A stretch of DNA of 33,503 nt from contig DXJO01000002.1 of assembly GCA_019057475.1 (NCBI GenBank), forward strand, positions 1 through 33,503, written 5' to 3'. The notes beneath the pieces were generated by a model. It did no database searches. It worked only from the letters and a program-made list of their open reading frames with translations, and was not told the DNA's origin. Each line of letters opens with the position of its first letter. The first letter of the stretch is position 1. Source of the stretch: Candidatus Thorarchaeota archaeon. Lineage in GTDB: Archaea > Asgardarchaeota > Thorarchaeia > Thorarchaeales > Thorarchaeaceae. The translations under genes and the position numbers were made by a program. Below, piece by piece: positions 15,335 through 22,543 of this stretch.

Positions 15335-15643
15335 CTAGTAGTAATCGACGTCAACATCCTTTCGGGTGTAACCGTGGCCCTTGAGGTGCTGACCTCCGCA
15401 CAGCAGAACCATGTTGAAAGGAAACATGCCCAGTCTGTCACCGTCAGATAGTCTGTCGCCGTGCTTGACTAGAGTCCCGTTCAAGAAACAGTCGCCCAAG
15501 TCACATAATTTCAGTCCGAGCCGCTGCACAAGTTGAGCGAATGTTTCATTCTCAATGAATTCATACTTCAGGACTGTATCCTCGTTTGGTTTGGCCCCAG
15601 GAATAAGGGATCGCAGTTTCCCATAGAGGTGTATCTCGAGCAT
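15335..15643 (-). CDS. Second MoaD/ThiS-like protein with a tail after Gly-Gly
   Basis: Encodes 102 residues of a beta-grasp protein: MLEIHLYGKLRSLIPG, a helix near FAQLVQRLGL, then CFLNGTLVKHGDRL and DGDRLGMFPFNMVLLCGG. The Gly-Gly (83-84) is not terminal, for 18 residues (QHLKGHGYTRKDVDVDYY) follow. Unless this tail is removed, the glycine carboxylate cannot be activated. Ub-Mut7C-type domains also lack a terminal GG, so this may be a non-conjugating partner of the oxidoreductase. The ATG at 15643 begins a two-gene unit with the MoaD-like gene downstream. The aldehyde:ferredoxin oxidoreductase gene ends 118 bases upstream on the same strand. Confidence 0.7.
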   Translation of the reverse strand: MLEIHLYGKLRSLIPGAKPNEDTVLKYEFIENETFAQLVQRLGLKLCDLGDCFLNGTLVKHGDRLSDGDRLGMFPFNMVLLCGGQHLKGHGYTRKDVDVDYY

Positions 15644-15705
15644 TACTACCAGTTCTCAATCTTTTCACAGATAAGCTGTTTCATCAGAGCGCACTCTCAA
15701 GCAAA

Positions 15706-15742
15706 CGGTAAAAAGAAGAAGCGAGGGAGCCGAAGCTCCCTC
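15706..15742 (-). terminator. Strong hairpin with U-rich tail after the oxidoreductase gene
   Basis: GAGGGAGC-CGAA-GCTCCCTC (15723-15742) is a perfect 8-bp stem with a tetraloop. On the minus strand it is followed by the U-rich tract CTTCTTCTTTTT. It lies 19 bases after the stop of the oxidoreductase gene and before the two ubiquitin-fold genes, so it should end or attenuate readthrough into them. Confidence 0.7.
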
Positions 15743-15761
15743 AGAGTTGCTCTATGTTCTA

Positions 15762-17555
15762 TCACATATCCTTGTAGACCGCATCGAGTTCCTCGTCCGA
15801 AACTTCGAATACCACGTTATGTGGCGGAAATGGTTCCGTGTAGAAGAACTCCGGAAGACGATCATCCTTCGCCGTGAAACCAGCACCCTTGTTGAAGGCA
15901 CGTTCATTCTTGAGAATGGCCATTCCGTACTCGCCAACATCAATGTCTTTTCCAAGGAAGCCATTGACTGTGTCGAGCATCCCTCCAAATCCGCTATCGT
16001 CGTCAAGAACGCAAAATGCGATGAACAGACAATAACCTGTAGAATCGATGTATGCTGTTGTCGCCTGGAAGGTGCGCGATAGCTCAGCCTTGTCTATGGC
16101 TTTTGGATCGGTGACAGTTCCTTTAATTCCAACAATCTCAGCCGCTATCGTGTATCCAGCCGTGTGATCGGCACCCATTGTGGTCGTTGCATACGTGACT
16201 CCAATTCCGCGGATAGGCCGCGGATCGTAAGCAGGCAGAGCCTGACCCTTCACTACTGGAATCCTGCTAACTCCTAGAGTTTCTCCTGCAGTCAATGCAC
16301 CAGAACACACCAAAGCACCCTTTGCTGATTCAGGATGATAACCTTTCATCAGAAGCTCAATTGCGGCGGGCCCATCTCCGAAGTCAATCAGACCAGATTC
16401 CATGAACATGGCGATTGCATTGCCAGCCTCAATGGTGTCAAGACCCAAGTCATTACAGATTCGGTTCATCTCAGCCACATCGTGCAAGACACCAATGCCT
16501 AGATTGGTGCCGAACGCCCATGCGGTTTCGTACTCCAGTGGAGACACTTGTGCCTTCCCGGTTTTTTCATAGGGCACAACATTGGAACATGCTATGACGC
16601 ACCCAGGATGGCATGCATGTCCGTACTTGCCTTCAGCCTTGTCCCCGAACCTCTTACGGGTTTTATCAATGAGATCATGAACTGCCTCACCAGATATCTT
16701 GGCAGCATCCTCGAATCGTCCAGTTCTGAAGCCTCGCGTTGGCAAGGCACCAGCCTCGTTCAGTATATTCTGAAGGACATTCGTGCCATAGTTCTTCAGT
16801 GCGCCATAGGGTTCACCCTTCTCATTGTTCAGTCGCCCCGTGAGAGCATGGTTGTCGAGTGCCTTCTTGAAGGCTTTCCGCCCTTTCTCAAAACGATCCT
16901 TGTCCTTTGCTTCAGGACGTGAGCCGTCTGATGCGTCTGAGATGATGGCTATAATACGCTTTGAGCCAAGGACTGCGCCGAGACCACCACGACCTGCGTA
17001 GCGGCCAGGGTCGGTGTTCTCAACATTGTTTCCAAAGACCCCAGCACCCTTGTGAAGACGCTGGCCTGCAATCCCACACCCTATGATGCCCGGCTTGCTC
17101 GGATAGTCTTTCCAAATCTTGCCTATGAGTTCGTAGAGGCCTATTCCGGCGTAGTCACTTGTCTTCTTGACCTCGCACTTGTCCTTGCCAATGTAGATGC
17201 TATACCAGTCCTTTGTTTCAACTGGCGGTGCACCCTCGATGATGACACCTTGCAGGCCAAGGTAACCAAGCCTTGTAGCGGTGAGTCCGCCAGCATTTGC
17301 TTCTTTAATGCCTCCAGTCAAAGGAGACTTCCCACCCACACTCAAGCGGCCTGAGGATGGTGCCATCGTTCCAGCAAGAAGTCCTGGCGATATGATGAAC
17401 TTATTCTTCTCACGAAGTGGATGACACGTTGGATCTACCTCGTTATGTATTACTGCTGAAGTGAACGCACGACCAGCAAGGGTCTCGTACTTCTTCGGCA
17501 GGGTTTCCCACTTGTGACCTAAATCACTCATATTGATGCGTAATATCTTACTCAT
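15762..17555 (-). CDS. Aldehyde:ferredoxin oxidoreductase (tungsten enzyme)
   Basis: Encodes 597 residues, the normal AOR length. AOR oxidises aldehydes to carboxylic acids and reduces ferredoxin, with a tungsten bis-pterin and one 4Fe-4S cluster. The N-terminal pterin domain has SPGLLAGTMAPSSGRLSVGG, and NTDPGRYAGRGGLGAVLGSK is highly typical. Likely cluster ligands are C315, C319 and C323 (ACHPGCVIAC) plus C509 (DSTGYC). The first spacing is C-x3-C, where classical enzymes have C-x2-C. The ATG at 17555 is near a purine-rich GGGGGTAACG. The upstream gap with the divergent KBL gene contains repeated CGATATG motifs. The substrate cannot be told; MoaD-like genes downstream may serve its cofactor. 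Confidence 0.92.
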   Translation of the reverse strand: MSKILRINMSDLGHKWETLPKKYETLAGRAFTSAVIHNEVDPTCHPLREKNKFIISPGLLAGTMAPSSGRLSVGGKSPLTGGIKEANAGGLTATRLGYLGLQGVIIEGAPPVETKDWYSIYIGKDKCEVKKTSDYAGIGLYELIGKIWKDYPSKPGIIGCGIAGQRLHKGAGVFGNNVENTDPGRYAGRGGLGAVLGSKRIIAIISDASDGSRPEAKDKDRFEKGRKAFKKALDNHALTGRLNNEKGEPYGALKNYGTNVLQNILNEAGALPTRGFRTGRFEDAAKISGEAVHDLIDKTRKRFGDKAEGKYGHACHPGCVIACSNVVPYEKTGKAQVSPLEYETAWAFGTNLGIGVLHDVAEMNRICNDLGLDTIEAGNAIAMFMESGLIDFGDGPAAIELLMKGYHPESAKGALVCSGALTAGETLGVSRIPVVKGQALPAYDPRPIRGIGVTYATTTMGADHTAGYTIAAEIVGIKGTVTDPKAIDKAELSRTFQATTAYIDSTGYCLFIAFCVLDDDSGFGGMLDTVNGFLGKDIDVGEYGMAILKNERAFNKGAGFTAKDDRLPEFFYTEPFPPHNVVFEVSDEELDAVYKDM

Positions 17556-17607
17556 TCCGAATCGTTACCCCCGGATATTTTCTGAATAAACAAAACCTCC
17601 TAATAAC

Positions 17608-17653
17608 CGATATGCTTCGAAAAGCACATCGATATGAATCATTATGCATATCG
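17608..17653. promoter_or_regulatory. Three CGATATG motifs between divergent genes
   Basis: CGATATG occurs at 17608-17614 and 17630-17636 as direct repeats 22 bases apart (two helical turns). CATATCG follows at 17647-17653 as the inverse, forming CGATATG-N10-CATATCG. The cluster lies upstream of the oxidoreductase gene on one side and the KBL gene on the other, so it may control both. Confidence 0.5.
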
Positions 17654-17787
17654 CTTTGGTTGGCCTGAAATCCCACCGAAATGGTCCGAATTCTGCGTAA
17701 ACAAAGGTTTCATATAGCTGAAAAATCCGGCCCCGCGTAGATTGACCCGAGGATGGGTTGCTAGATTACGAAATCAAGGTGACAATG

Positions 17788-18975
17788 ATGCGAGACCCAA
17801 TAGGCTGGATGAGAACCGAATACAACAAGCTAGTCGAGCAGAACTTCGACTGGAAGATCAGGGAACTTCAGGGCCCAAGCACTCCCAAGGCAAAGGTGGA
17901 CGGTCAAGAGGTCATCATGCTTTGCAGCAATAACTACCTCAATTTGAGCAACCATCCCAAGATGAAGGAAGCCGCGCTGAAGGCAATTGAAACTCATGGT
18001 GTCGGTTCTGGCTCCGTGAGAGCGATTGCGGGTACGATGGACCTTCACTTGGAACTCGAGCGCAGGCTCGCCAATTTCAAGGGTGCTGAAGCCTCACTGA
18101 CATACAGCGCAGGGTTTGCCACCAATGAAGGACTGATACCACAGCTTGTTGGCAAGAATGATGCAATCATCTCGGATGAGTTGAATCACGGCAGCATAAT
18201 TGATGGTGTCAGACTCACGAAGGCAAAGCGCTTCGTCTACAAGCACTGCGATACTGACGACTTGGCGCGCGTTCTGAATGAAGCAGAAAAGGAGAAACCG
18301 GACAAGATTCTGGTAATCACAGATGGTGTTTTCAGCATGGACGGCGACATAGCTCCGCTGGACAAGGTTGTCGAAGTCAGCAAGGAACATGGCGCAATGA
18401 TCTACGTCGACGATGCACACGGCGAAGCAGTCTTGGGCAAAGGCGGAAGAGGTATTGTATCACACTTCAACCTCACTCATCATGACGTGCACTTCGAGAT
18501 GGGTACTTTCTCCAAGGCATTCGGCGTCATGGGAGGTCATGTTGCAGGGAGCCGGGATATGGTGAACTACGCCCTGAACAAGAGCAGGTCATGGCTCCTC
18601 AGTGCGTCACATCCGCCTGCAACAGCGGCGGCATGCATCGCAGCAATCGATGTACTAGAAACCGAGGAAGAGCACGTAGAGACTCTATGGAAGAACAGAG
18701 AGTACTTTGTTAAGGGGCTCCAACAAATGGGCTTTGACACAGGCTTCAGCCAGACACCGATCGTTCCAGCCATGACTGGCGAGAGCTCAAAAGCCGCAGC
18801 TCTAAGCGATGGCCTCTACAAGGAAGGCATTCTTGCACTCCCAATTGTGTTCCCGATGGTCGCGCGCGATAAAGCTCGAATAAGGAACATGATGAACTCC
18901 GGTCTCAGCATGGAACAGCTTGACATCTCACTCGCAGCCTACGAGAAGATCGGCAAGAAACTGAGCATCATCTAG
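17788..18975 (+). CDS. kbl: Alpha-oxoamine synthase, probable glycine C-acetyltransferase (KBL)
   Basis: Encodes 395 residues, the usual length. This PLP enzyme family condenses an acyl-CoA with an amino acid. KBL interconverts 2-amino-3-oxobutyrate plus CoA with glycine plus acetyl-CoA in threonine breakdown. Evidence: LCSNNYLNLSNHPKM, GVGSGSVRAIAGTMDLHLELE, the Asp of YVDDAHGEAVLGKGG, and the PLP-binding Lys in GTFSKAFGVMGGHVAG. BioF or serine palmitoyltransferase-like specificity cannot be excluded; no biotin genes are nearby. The start is the second of two adjacent ATGs (17788), 5 bases after GGTGA (17778-17782). An upstream TTG at 17758 would add ten residues. A strong terminator follows the gene. 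Confidence 0.85.
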   Translation: MRDPIGWMRTEYNKLVEQNFDWKIRELQGPSTPKAKVDGQEVIMLCSNNYLNLSNHPKMKEAALKAIETHGVGSGSVRAIAGTMDLHLELERRLANFKGAEASLTYSAGFATNEGLIPQLVGKNDAIISDELNHGSIIDGVRLTKAKRFVYKHCDTDDLARVLNEAEKEKPDKILVITDGVFSMDGDIAPLDKVVEVSKEHGAMIYVDDAHGEAVLGKGGRGIVSHFNLTHHDVHFEMGTFSKAFGVMGGHVAGSRDMVNYALNKSRSWLLSASHPPATAAACIAAIDVLETEEEHVETLWKNREYFVKGLQQMGFDTGFSQTPIVPAMTGESSKAAALSDGLYKEGILALPIVFPMVARDKARIRNMMNSGLSMEQLDISLAAYEKIGKKLSII

Positions 18976-19003
18976 AAGCATATTCCAATCCATTCAAAGA
19001 ATC

Positions 19004-19058
19004 AAGCCGGGAGATCCTGCCATAAGGTGGGAAACTCCCGGGCTTGCTTTTCATTTTT
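19004..19058 (+). terminator. Terminator after KBL gene
   Basis: AAGCCGGGAG (19004-19013) pairs with CTCCCGGGCTT (19035-19045) with one bulged base and is followed by the T-rich tract GCTTTTCATTTTT. It lies about 30 bases after the KBL stop and separates it from the pyrophosphatase gene. Confidence 0.65.
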
Positions 19059-19147
19059 CCATCTTCATTCCAAGTAGACACAACTCAAGACTGCTTAGCA
19101 AACCTCAAATGGACGGCCAAGTCACGAAGTGATGGAGTCTGAGTATA

Positions 19148-19675
19148 ATGACCAACTATCTGCACGACATTCCATCGGGGCCAGACCCACCCCGCGAAAT
19201 CTACGTGATAGTCGAAATGACGCGGGCAAGCAAGAACAAGTACGAGTATGATTCAGACCACAACCTCTTCAAGCTTGACCGGGTTTTGTACACGTACGCT
19301 CCATTCGATTATGGCTTCATACCACAGACGCTAGACCATGACCTAGACCCACTCGATGTTGTCTTACTGATCAATGAGCCAACCTTCACATCATGCGTGG
19401 TTCACGCGCGACCTATTGGTGTAATGAAGATGAACGATGCAGGAAAAACGGATGATAAGATTATAGCAGTTCCAATCAACGAACCCTATTACAGAGAAGT
19501 CAAAAGCATCAGAAACCTCTCAAGAAGCCTCATTGATGAGGTAAAGCACTTCTATGCAACCTACAAAATTCAGGAGAAAGGAATTGTAGAGGTCAAGGAG
19601 TTCAGAGAGCTGGAAGATGCGTACCAAACGATAGACAGATGCATCAAGGACTACAAAAAAGGAAGCATCTCTTGA
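19148..19675 (+). CDS. ppa: Inorganic pyrophosphatase, family I
   Basis: Encodes 175 residues, normal for prokaryotic soluble pyrophosphatases. It hydrolyses pyrophosphate to phosphate with Mg2+ and drives biosynthesis forward in the cytoplasm. Motifs: ASKNKYEYDSDH (substrate-binding Lys and Glu), YAPFDYGFIPQT, the metal-binding aspartates in DHDLDPLDVVLL, and DAGKTDDKIIAVP. The usual Gly in the DGDPLD signature is Leu here (DLDPLD), a change next to the catalytic Asp pair, though the three Asp residues remain. GGAG lies 11 bases before the ATG. A hairpin follows the stop. Confidence 0.93.
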   Translation: MTNYLHDIPSGPDPPREIYVIVEMTRASKNKYEYDSDHNLFKLDRVLYTYAPFDYGFIPQTLDHDLDPLDVVLLINEPTFTSCVVHARPIGVMKMNDAGKTDDKIIAVPINEPYYREVKSIRNLSRSLIDEVKHFYATYKIQEKGIVEVKEFRELEDAYQTIDRCIKDYKKGSIS

Positions 19676-19677
19676 GT

Positions 19678-19713
19678 CCAATTGCACTCGAATACTACAA
19701 GAGTCCGAATTGG
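19678..19713 (+). terminator. Hairpin after the pyrophosphatase gene
   Basis: CCAATT (19678-19683) pairs with AATTGG (19708-19713) and ACTC (19686-19689) with GAGT (19701-19704), beginning right after the stop codon. There is no strong T run. The stretch from here to 19826 shows no gene. Confidence 0.4.
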
Positions 19714-19826
19714 CTACATGCTGAATAAGATAACCTGTGGTACGGTCTTCTCCGACCTCGATGGCATCTTACTGACAGTATGCCATGCACGGATGGAAAG
19801 AGAGGAAACCCCGAATTTGCTTTCTG

Positions 19827-20114
19827 CTATTTCAGCTTCTCATAGGCAGCGGCTGCTTCTTTCAACTCTGTAATCGGAGTGAATCGAAACTCCACCTCAG
19901 GAGTGTAGTAGGCAACCATGCCCGATATTTGATCAGCGCTATCAGCTTCGTACAACTGGAAGCCTGCAGTGCCGTCAAACATTACGTATGCCTTCGATAG
20001 CGACTTCGGGAAGAGCTCCGGTTTCTTTTTCCGAACCTCTCCGAGCTTCTTCCACTTGGCCTGGACCTTATCCAGGTCCTTTGGATCGTATTCCCAGATT
20101 GCTATGTACTTCAT
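19827..20114 (-). CDS. Small ferredoxin-fold protein (DUF3303-like)
   Basis: Encodes 95 residues, MKYIAIWEYDPKDLDKVQAK onward, with a beta-alpha-beta pattern and the stretch KAYVMFDGTAGFQLYEADS. This resembles the dimeric alpha/beta-barrel (ferredoxin-like) proteins of the DUF3303 type, small homodimers of mostly unknown role that may bind small ligands. There is no cysteine motif, so it is not an Fe-S ferredoxin. The ATG at 20114 has GGCAGAGAG just upstream. It is convergent with the pyrophosphatase gene and divergent from the small gene at 20251. Confidence 0.6.
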   Translation of the reverse strand: MKYIAIWEYDPKDLDKVQAKWKKLGEVRKKKPELFPKSLSKAYVMFDGTAGFQLYEADSADQISGMVAYYTPEVEFRFTPITELKEAAAAYEKLK

Positions 20115-20201
20115 CTCTCTGCCTCATTCGATTTGTCATTAAGTATGCCATGTTGCATAAGAGTTCTCCGCCCATTTTGCTAAACGAGTGAATCACTACT
20201 T

Positions 20202-20235
20202 CCCCTGCGTGAGCAAAGGGTTATGTTGCCAGGGG
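20202..20235 (+). promoter_or_regulatory. Leader hairpin upstream of the 20251 gene
   Basis: CCCCTG (20202-20207) pairs with CAGGGG (20230-20235), and GCAA with TTGC inside it, leaving a bulge (CGTGA) and a loop. The hairpin ends 15 bases before the ATG at 20251, and the gene lacks a clear ribosome site elsewhere. It may affect translation or message stability. Confidence 0.4.
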
Positions 20236-20250
20236 TTAGTAGAATAGTAC

Positions 20251-20487
20251 ATGTCAGAAGTCCAGGAGAATGTCACGCTCAGAAGCGTACTGGTTGACGC
20301 GGCGAAGTCCGGTGTGCAGCTCAGGTTCTACGGCGCCAACATGACAATTCTTGCTGAAGGAATTGTCGCGTTTGTTGGCAACGGTGTGGTTGCACTCAAA
20401 CACCGTAAGAAGGAAGAGCCCGACGAGTTTGTCGTGACAGCGTGCATTGTCAAGATTCAGTTCCTCGGCGACTACCGTCACTACTGA
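20251..20487 (+). CDS. Small beta-rich protein, possibly an SH3/Sm-like barrel
   Basis: Encodes 78 residues. After a short N-terminal helix (VTLRSVLVDAAKS) it reads as alternating beta strands: VQLRFYG, MTILAEGIVAFVG, GVVALKHR and EFVVTACIVKIQFLGDY. This order resembles small barrel proteins such as Sm/Hfq, where a helix precedes five strands. That resemblance is by pattern only. A stem-loop directly precedes the start. It is not linked to an operon, since the next gene is convergent. An RNA-binding role would be speculation. Confidence 0.55.
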   Translation: MSEVQENVTLRSVLVDAAKSGVQLRFYGANMTILAEGIVAFVGNGVVALKHRKKEEPDEFVVTACIVKIQFLGDYRHY

Positions 20488-20549
20488 AACCAGCGAGCGT
20501 CCCCACTGTGATTGGAGGCCGGTCCTCGAGTACTAAAGGACATGAGCCT

Positions 20550-21713
20550 TTAGTTAAGCGGGTAGATTCCAAATATCAGCAGTACGTAGAGCATCATGAC
20601 GAAGACAGCAATCATTGCGATGGACTCTAAAGCGTTCACCTTGGAGTCGTCCGCGATAAAGCGATGCATGATAAACATGGTCGGGAACGCAAAGAACAAC
20701 AGCACAACCGAGAACAGATCAATTGGAATCACATCAACGTGGCCGAGAATCAGACCACCAATTATGCCTGCAGCTAGGCACGTGTAAGCAAAGACTACAA
20801 AGAAGACTTGCACTATGCCGCCGAACGCGTTAGACAGCGCTATTTCTATCTCGTCCTTCATGTGACTGGAGGCCACTATGATGTACTCAGGAGTACCTGC
20901 GAATATAACTAGGAGAAGAGCCGCATAAAGGAAGTTCAGGTTTAGTGTATGCTCTGCGAAATGCGCGAAATTCGCAAGTGCCTCACCACCAACCAGCGCG
21001 CCAAATGAAGCTAGAACCAGGAATATGGCTAGTGTTCTTTTGGGCATAGGTTCGTGATGTACCTTGCCGGCCATTATGTGGTCATCTGATGTTGGGTCGG
21101 CTTTTCCATAGTATTTCGTGATGCGATATAGATAAGCGATGAACACAGCAAGGAGAACCGATCCAAACATTATGAGTTCGCCATAATTAAGAAATCGAGG
21201 CAGCGCAGGATTCTCCAAGGAGAACACGAAGACTATCAACATCGAGAGACCAACTGAGAGGCTAATGACTGATCCCATGGAGAGTAAGTCACTACCAACC
21301 CACATAATCGCGTCAGGCAATTTGAAGTTCCCGTGCTTGTCTTTTGGAAGCATGAGTGTGTAAATCGCAAATACAATGGAGTTCATAAAGATGGTAGCAA
21401 GAGCTAGCACCCAGGCAAGCTCGTACTGCTCGGCAAGAATGAGGAATGTTATCACTGAGAGCTCAGGTATCGTGCTCGCGATGCTGGCATAGATACCAGC
21501 CACATAATCTGTTAGATGATATCTGTGCGCGATACCTTCCACCGAGAGAACGAATGCCTCACACGATCCTGCAATAAGTAAGACACCGCCCAATAGCTCT
21601 ACCCAAGGTGTGATACCTTCAAGCCCCTGGACGCCAAGTACGTCCATTGCCATGAATGAGAGAACTAGTGCCATTCCAATCAGATAGGCTATCTGCCAGA
21701 GCTTAAGCTTCAT
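20550..21713 (-). CDS. CaCA-family cation (Ca2+/Na+ or H+) exchanger
   Basis: Encodes 387 residues with about ten to eleven membrane helices in two halves. The two inverted alpha-repeats that bind the cations are visible: YVAGIYASIASTIPELSVI (about 70-88) and FAGTPEYIIVASS (about 271-283). A hydrophilic, His-containing loop (about 200-226, KADPTSDDHIMAGKVHHEP) separates the halves and could sense cations. Ion specificity cannot be read. The ATG at 21713 is preceded by GAGGATGA. An AT-rich box near 21753 (GATTTATTT on this strand) may be the promoter, divergent from the HAD gene. Confidence 0.85.
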   Translation of the reverse strand: MKLKLWQIAYLIGMALVLSFMAMDVLGVQGLEGITPWVELLGGVLLIAGSCEAFVLSVEGIAHRYHLTDYVAGIYASIASTIPELSVITFLILAEQYELAWVLALATIFMNSIVFAIYTLMLPKDKHGNFKLPDAIMWVGSDLLSMGSVISLSVGLSMLIVFVFSLENPALPRFLNYGELIMFGSVLLAVFIAYLYRITKYYGKADPTSDDHIMAGKVHHEPMPKRTLAIFLVLASFGALVGGEALANFAHFAEHTLNLNFLYAALLLVIFAGTPEYIIVASSHMKDEIEIALSNAFGGIVQVFFVVFAYTCLAAGIIGGLILGHVDVIPIDLFSVVLLFFAFPTMFIMHRFIADDSKVNALESIAMIAVFVMMLYVLLIFGIYPLN

Positions 21714-21873
21714 GTTTCATCCTCCAGAGGCACGAGGGGAAGGAACGGCCAAATAAATCTCGCTCTCATCAATCCTATAAAAGAAAGATTGTTGTGAATG
21801 TGTGCAAACCGAAACTAACTAAAAGCCAACTCTGCGTAAACGGGATGCTTTCTGAATAGGGTAGGAATCAAGC

Positions 21874-22527
21874 ATGACCAAGAAGCTTCGGTGTAATGCC
21901 ATCATCTTCGACTTCGACGGCACACTAGCAGACAGCATGCCATTCTTAGCGAATATAGGTATTCAGATTATGAAGAAGTACTATGATGTTGATTACGACG
22001 AGGCATCAGATCGATACAAATCCACAACGGGCTTGCCCTATGAGCATCAAATTAACCTCAACTTCCCGGGCTATGAACATAACGAACAAGCAATCGAAGA
22101 GTTCGAAAAGCTGAAGATTGAGAGAATCTTCGAGCAACAACTGTTTCCGGATGTTGTGGAAACCCTCACTCAATTGAATCAAATGGACATCAGTATCTTC
22201 GTTTCATCCTCTACTTACCAGCCAATCATTGCTGAGTATTTCGCCAAGAGGGAACTCTCAACGTGTTTTGTGGAAGTTGTTGGGTACAGGCCTGGCTTTG
22301 AGAAGGGCAAGCACCACTTCGAACACATCAGGGCAGAACACGGCATCCGGCTTGGCGACACCCTGTTTGTGGGAGACTCGCTAAAAGACTACGAGCGGTC
22401 CAAGGATTATTGCAAATTCGTTGGTCTTGAAGGCATGTTCAAAGAGAAGGACTTCCGGCGCGTGGGACATAAGGGACCAGTCATTCAGCAAGTGTCAGAA
22501 TTGTTGGCCATGATCGAACCCCTGTAA
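21874..22527 (+). CDS. HAD-superfamily phosphatase (phosphoglycolate phosphatase-like)
   Basis: Encodes 217 residues. Motif I is IIFDFDGTLADSMPF (nucleophile Asp and acid/base Asp), motif II is the Ser of IFVSSSTYQ, motif III the Lys in EKGKHHFEHI, and motif IV GDSLKDYERS. The helical cap is between about 20 and 90, as in subclass I (phosphoglycolate phosphatase, beta-phosphoglucomutase). The natural substrate cannot be told. GGTAGGA (about 21860-21866) is a good ribosome site for the ATG at 21874. It is convergent with nadA, 16 bases away, so there is no operon link. Confidence 0.85.
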   Translation: MTKKLRCNAIIFDFDGTLADSMPFLANIGIQIMKKYYDVDYDEASDRYKSTTGLPYEHQINLNFPGYEHNEQAIEEFEKLKIERIFEQQLFPDVVETLTQLNQMDISIFVSSSTYQPIIAEYFAKRELSTCFVEVVGYRPGFEKGKHHFEHIRAEHGIRLGDTLFVGDSLKDYERSKDYCKFVGLEGMFKEKDFRRVGHKGPVIQQVSELLAMIEPL

Positions 22528-22543
22528 TTTCGTTTCAGCGCTG

